From Thalassospira profundimaris (lineage in GTDB: Bacteria > Pseudomonadota > Alphaproteobacteria > Rhodospirillales > Thalassospiraceae), in contig NZ_JPWI01000011.1 in NCBI RefSeq assembly GCF_003326795.1, forward strand, positions 62,001-126,000: a stretch of 64,000 nt of DNA, in the 5' to 3' direction. Positions within the stretch are counted from its first letter, which is position 1. Every line of letters starts with the position of its first letter. The notes beneath the pieces were generated by a model. The model did not search any database, had not been told where the DNA came from, and saw only the letters and a program-made list of their open reading frames with translations. The position numbers were made by a program, and so were the translations under genes. Shown here piece by piece: positions 63,388-64,000 of the stretch.

Positions 63388-64000
63388 TTACTGCCCCTGG
63401 CGCTTGCGCTGATAGAGTCCGTCAAGTTGCTTGCCATACGCCTCGCGGATTTTATGCCGACGGATTTTCATGGATGGCGTAAGCATCTCGTTATCGATGG
63501 TAAACGGGGCCTCGGCAAACATGAAGCTTCGGACCTTTTCAATCGTCGACAGGCGCGTATTGACCCGATCAATTGCCTCGCGGAAGACTTTGCGGAAGTC
63601 ATCATTTTTAGACAATTCTTCGATGGTGTTGGTAATCGAATTGTCGCGGGCAAATTCGCGCATGAAGTCTTCTTCTGGCCAGATCACAGCAACCAGATAA
63701 GGCAAGGCATCGCCATATACCATGGCCTGTGAAATTTCGGTTTCCAGAGTCATCAGGCCTTCGATCCGCTGCGGCGAGATGTTGTCGCCGCCGGAATTGA
63801 CAATGATGTCCTTCTTGCGGTCGGTGATCATCAGGCTGCCTTCTTCGTCAAACGTGCCGATGTCGCCTGTATGAAGCCATCCGTCAATGATGGTGGCTGC
63901 GGTGACTTCGGGCAGGTTCCAGTAGCCCTTCATCATGCTTTCGCCGCGCATCAGGATTTCGCCATCTTCGGCAATCTTGACTTCGGCACCAACCATGGGC
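63388..64000 (-). CDS. Long-chain fatty-acid-CoA ligase-like, C-terminal part (5' end outside window)
   Basis: About 203 codons of an AMP-binding acyl-CoA ligase; the N-terminal part lies beyond the right edge. The C-terminal signature is GWLHTGDIGTFDEEGSLMITDRKKDIIVNSGGDNISPQRIE (short block TGDIGTFDEEGSLMI), the hinge and A8/A10 regions of adenylate-forming enzymes; a late Lys occurs in PSMKIRRHKIREAYG. The pattern DNISPQRIE matches long-chain ligases of the FAA/bubblegum type. It would activate fatty acids to acyl-CoA at the membrane. It may be co-transcribed with the small kinase gene. Confidence 0.88.
   Translation of the reverse strand, partial: PMVGAEVKIAEDGEILMRGESMMKGYWNLPEVTAATIIDGWLHTGDIGTFDEEGSLMITDRKKDIIVNSGGDNISPQRIEGLMTLETEISQAMVYGDALPYLVAVIWPEEDFMREFARDNSITNTIEELSKNDDFRKVFREAIDRVNTRLSTIEKVRSFMFAEAPFTIDNEMLTPSMKIRRHKIREAYGKQLDGLYQRKRQGQ

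Overview
The window is a compact, gene-dense chromosomal segment of an alphaproteobacterium, most probably a member of Rhodospirillales such as Thalassospira. This is inferred from protein families and gene order; no rRNA is present. Supporting markers are DUF1476 (ATP synthase inhibitor zeta) beside a purCSQL block, DUF1178, DUF4167, a comF / grxC / nitrilase / DUF1178 / ubiG / lysC / ptsP backbone, and an ispG / hisS / prfA / prmC run. I saw no tRNA, rRNA, transposase, integrase or CRISPR array.

Region 1 (1-10534) holds de novo purine synthesis on the minus strand: purB, then 5.2 kb upstream-to-downstream, purC, purS, purQ and purL (cut by the window edge). Between purB and purC lie a LysR/EamA divergent pair, a glutamine-amidotransferase-like protein, an orphan LuxR-type response regulator, the ATP synthase inhibitor and an NRDE/TANGO2-like protein. 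Region 2 (10825-22159) holds a GAF/HD-GYP c-di-GMP phosphodiesterase, a full oppABCDF peptide importer on the minus strand, two tandem AraC-type regulators that each carry about seven membrane segments, and a MipA/OmpV outer-membrane protein. A 26-bp perfect palindrome sits between the second regulator and mipA.

Region 3 (22237-34515) mixes housekeeping genes (radC, map, sfsA, comF, grxC, a nitrilase) with small enzymes: a VOC protein, two methyltransferases, a PPOX protein and a GST with its LysR regulator. A likely catabolic unit (SAF-domain oxidoreductase, PhyH dioxygenase, GntR regulator) is inserted between grxC and the nitrilase gene. Region 4 (34549-44377) holds a second VOC gene, a secreted YHS protein, a Tat-exported PhoX-type phosphatase, DUF1178, a MASE1-GGDEF cyclase, ubiG, lysC and a nitronate monooxygenase.

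Region 5 (44383-55111) is a plus-strand housekeeping run: ptsP, a RodZ-like gene, ispG, hisS, hemA (glutamyl-tRNA reductase), prfA, prmC and a DUF4167 gene. The hemA gene implies 5-aminolevulinate synthesis by the C5 route, unusual for this class. Region 6 (55330-64000) holds an orphan VirD4/TraG-like protein that has lost its nucleotide-binding motifs, a MOSC protein, clpB, a two-HKD phospholipase-D-like protein, a DUF4197 protein, a small P-loop kinase and the C-terminal end of an acyl-CoA ligase.

The most interesting items are the degenerate VirD4-like protein, the 7-TM/AraC pair with its adjacent palindrome, the hemA placement, the PhyH/SAF unit and the amidotransferase whose triad histidine is replaced. 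Start sites were chosen by ribosome-binding sites and family N-termini; they often differ from the longest open frame.
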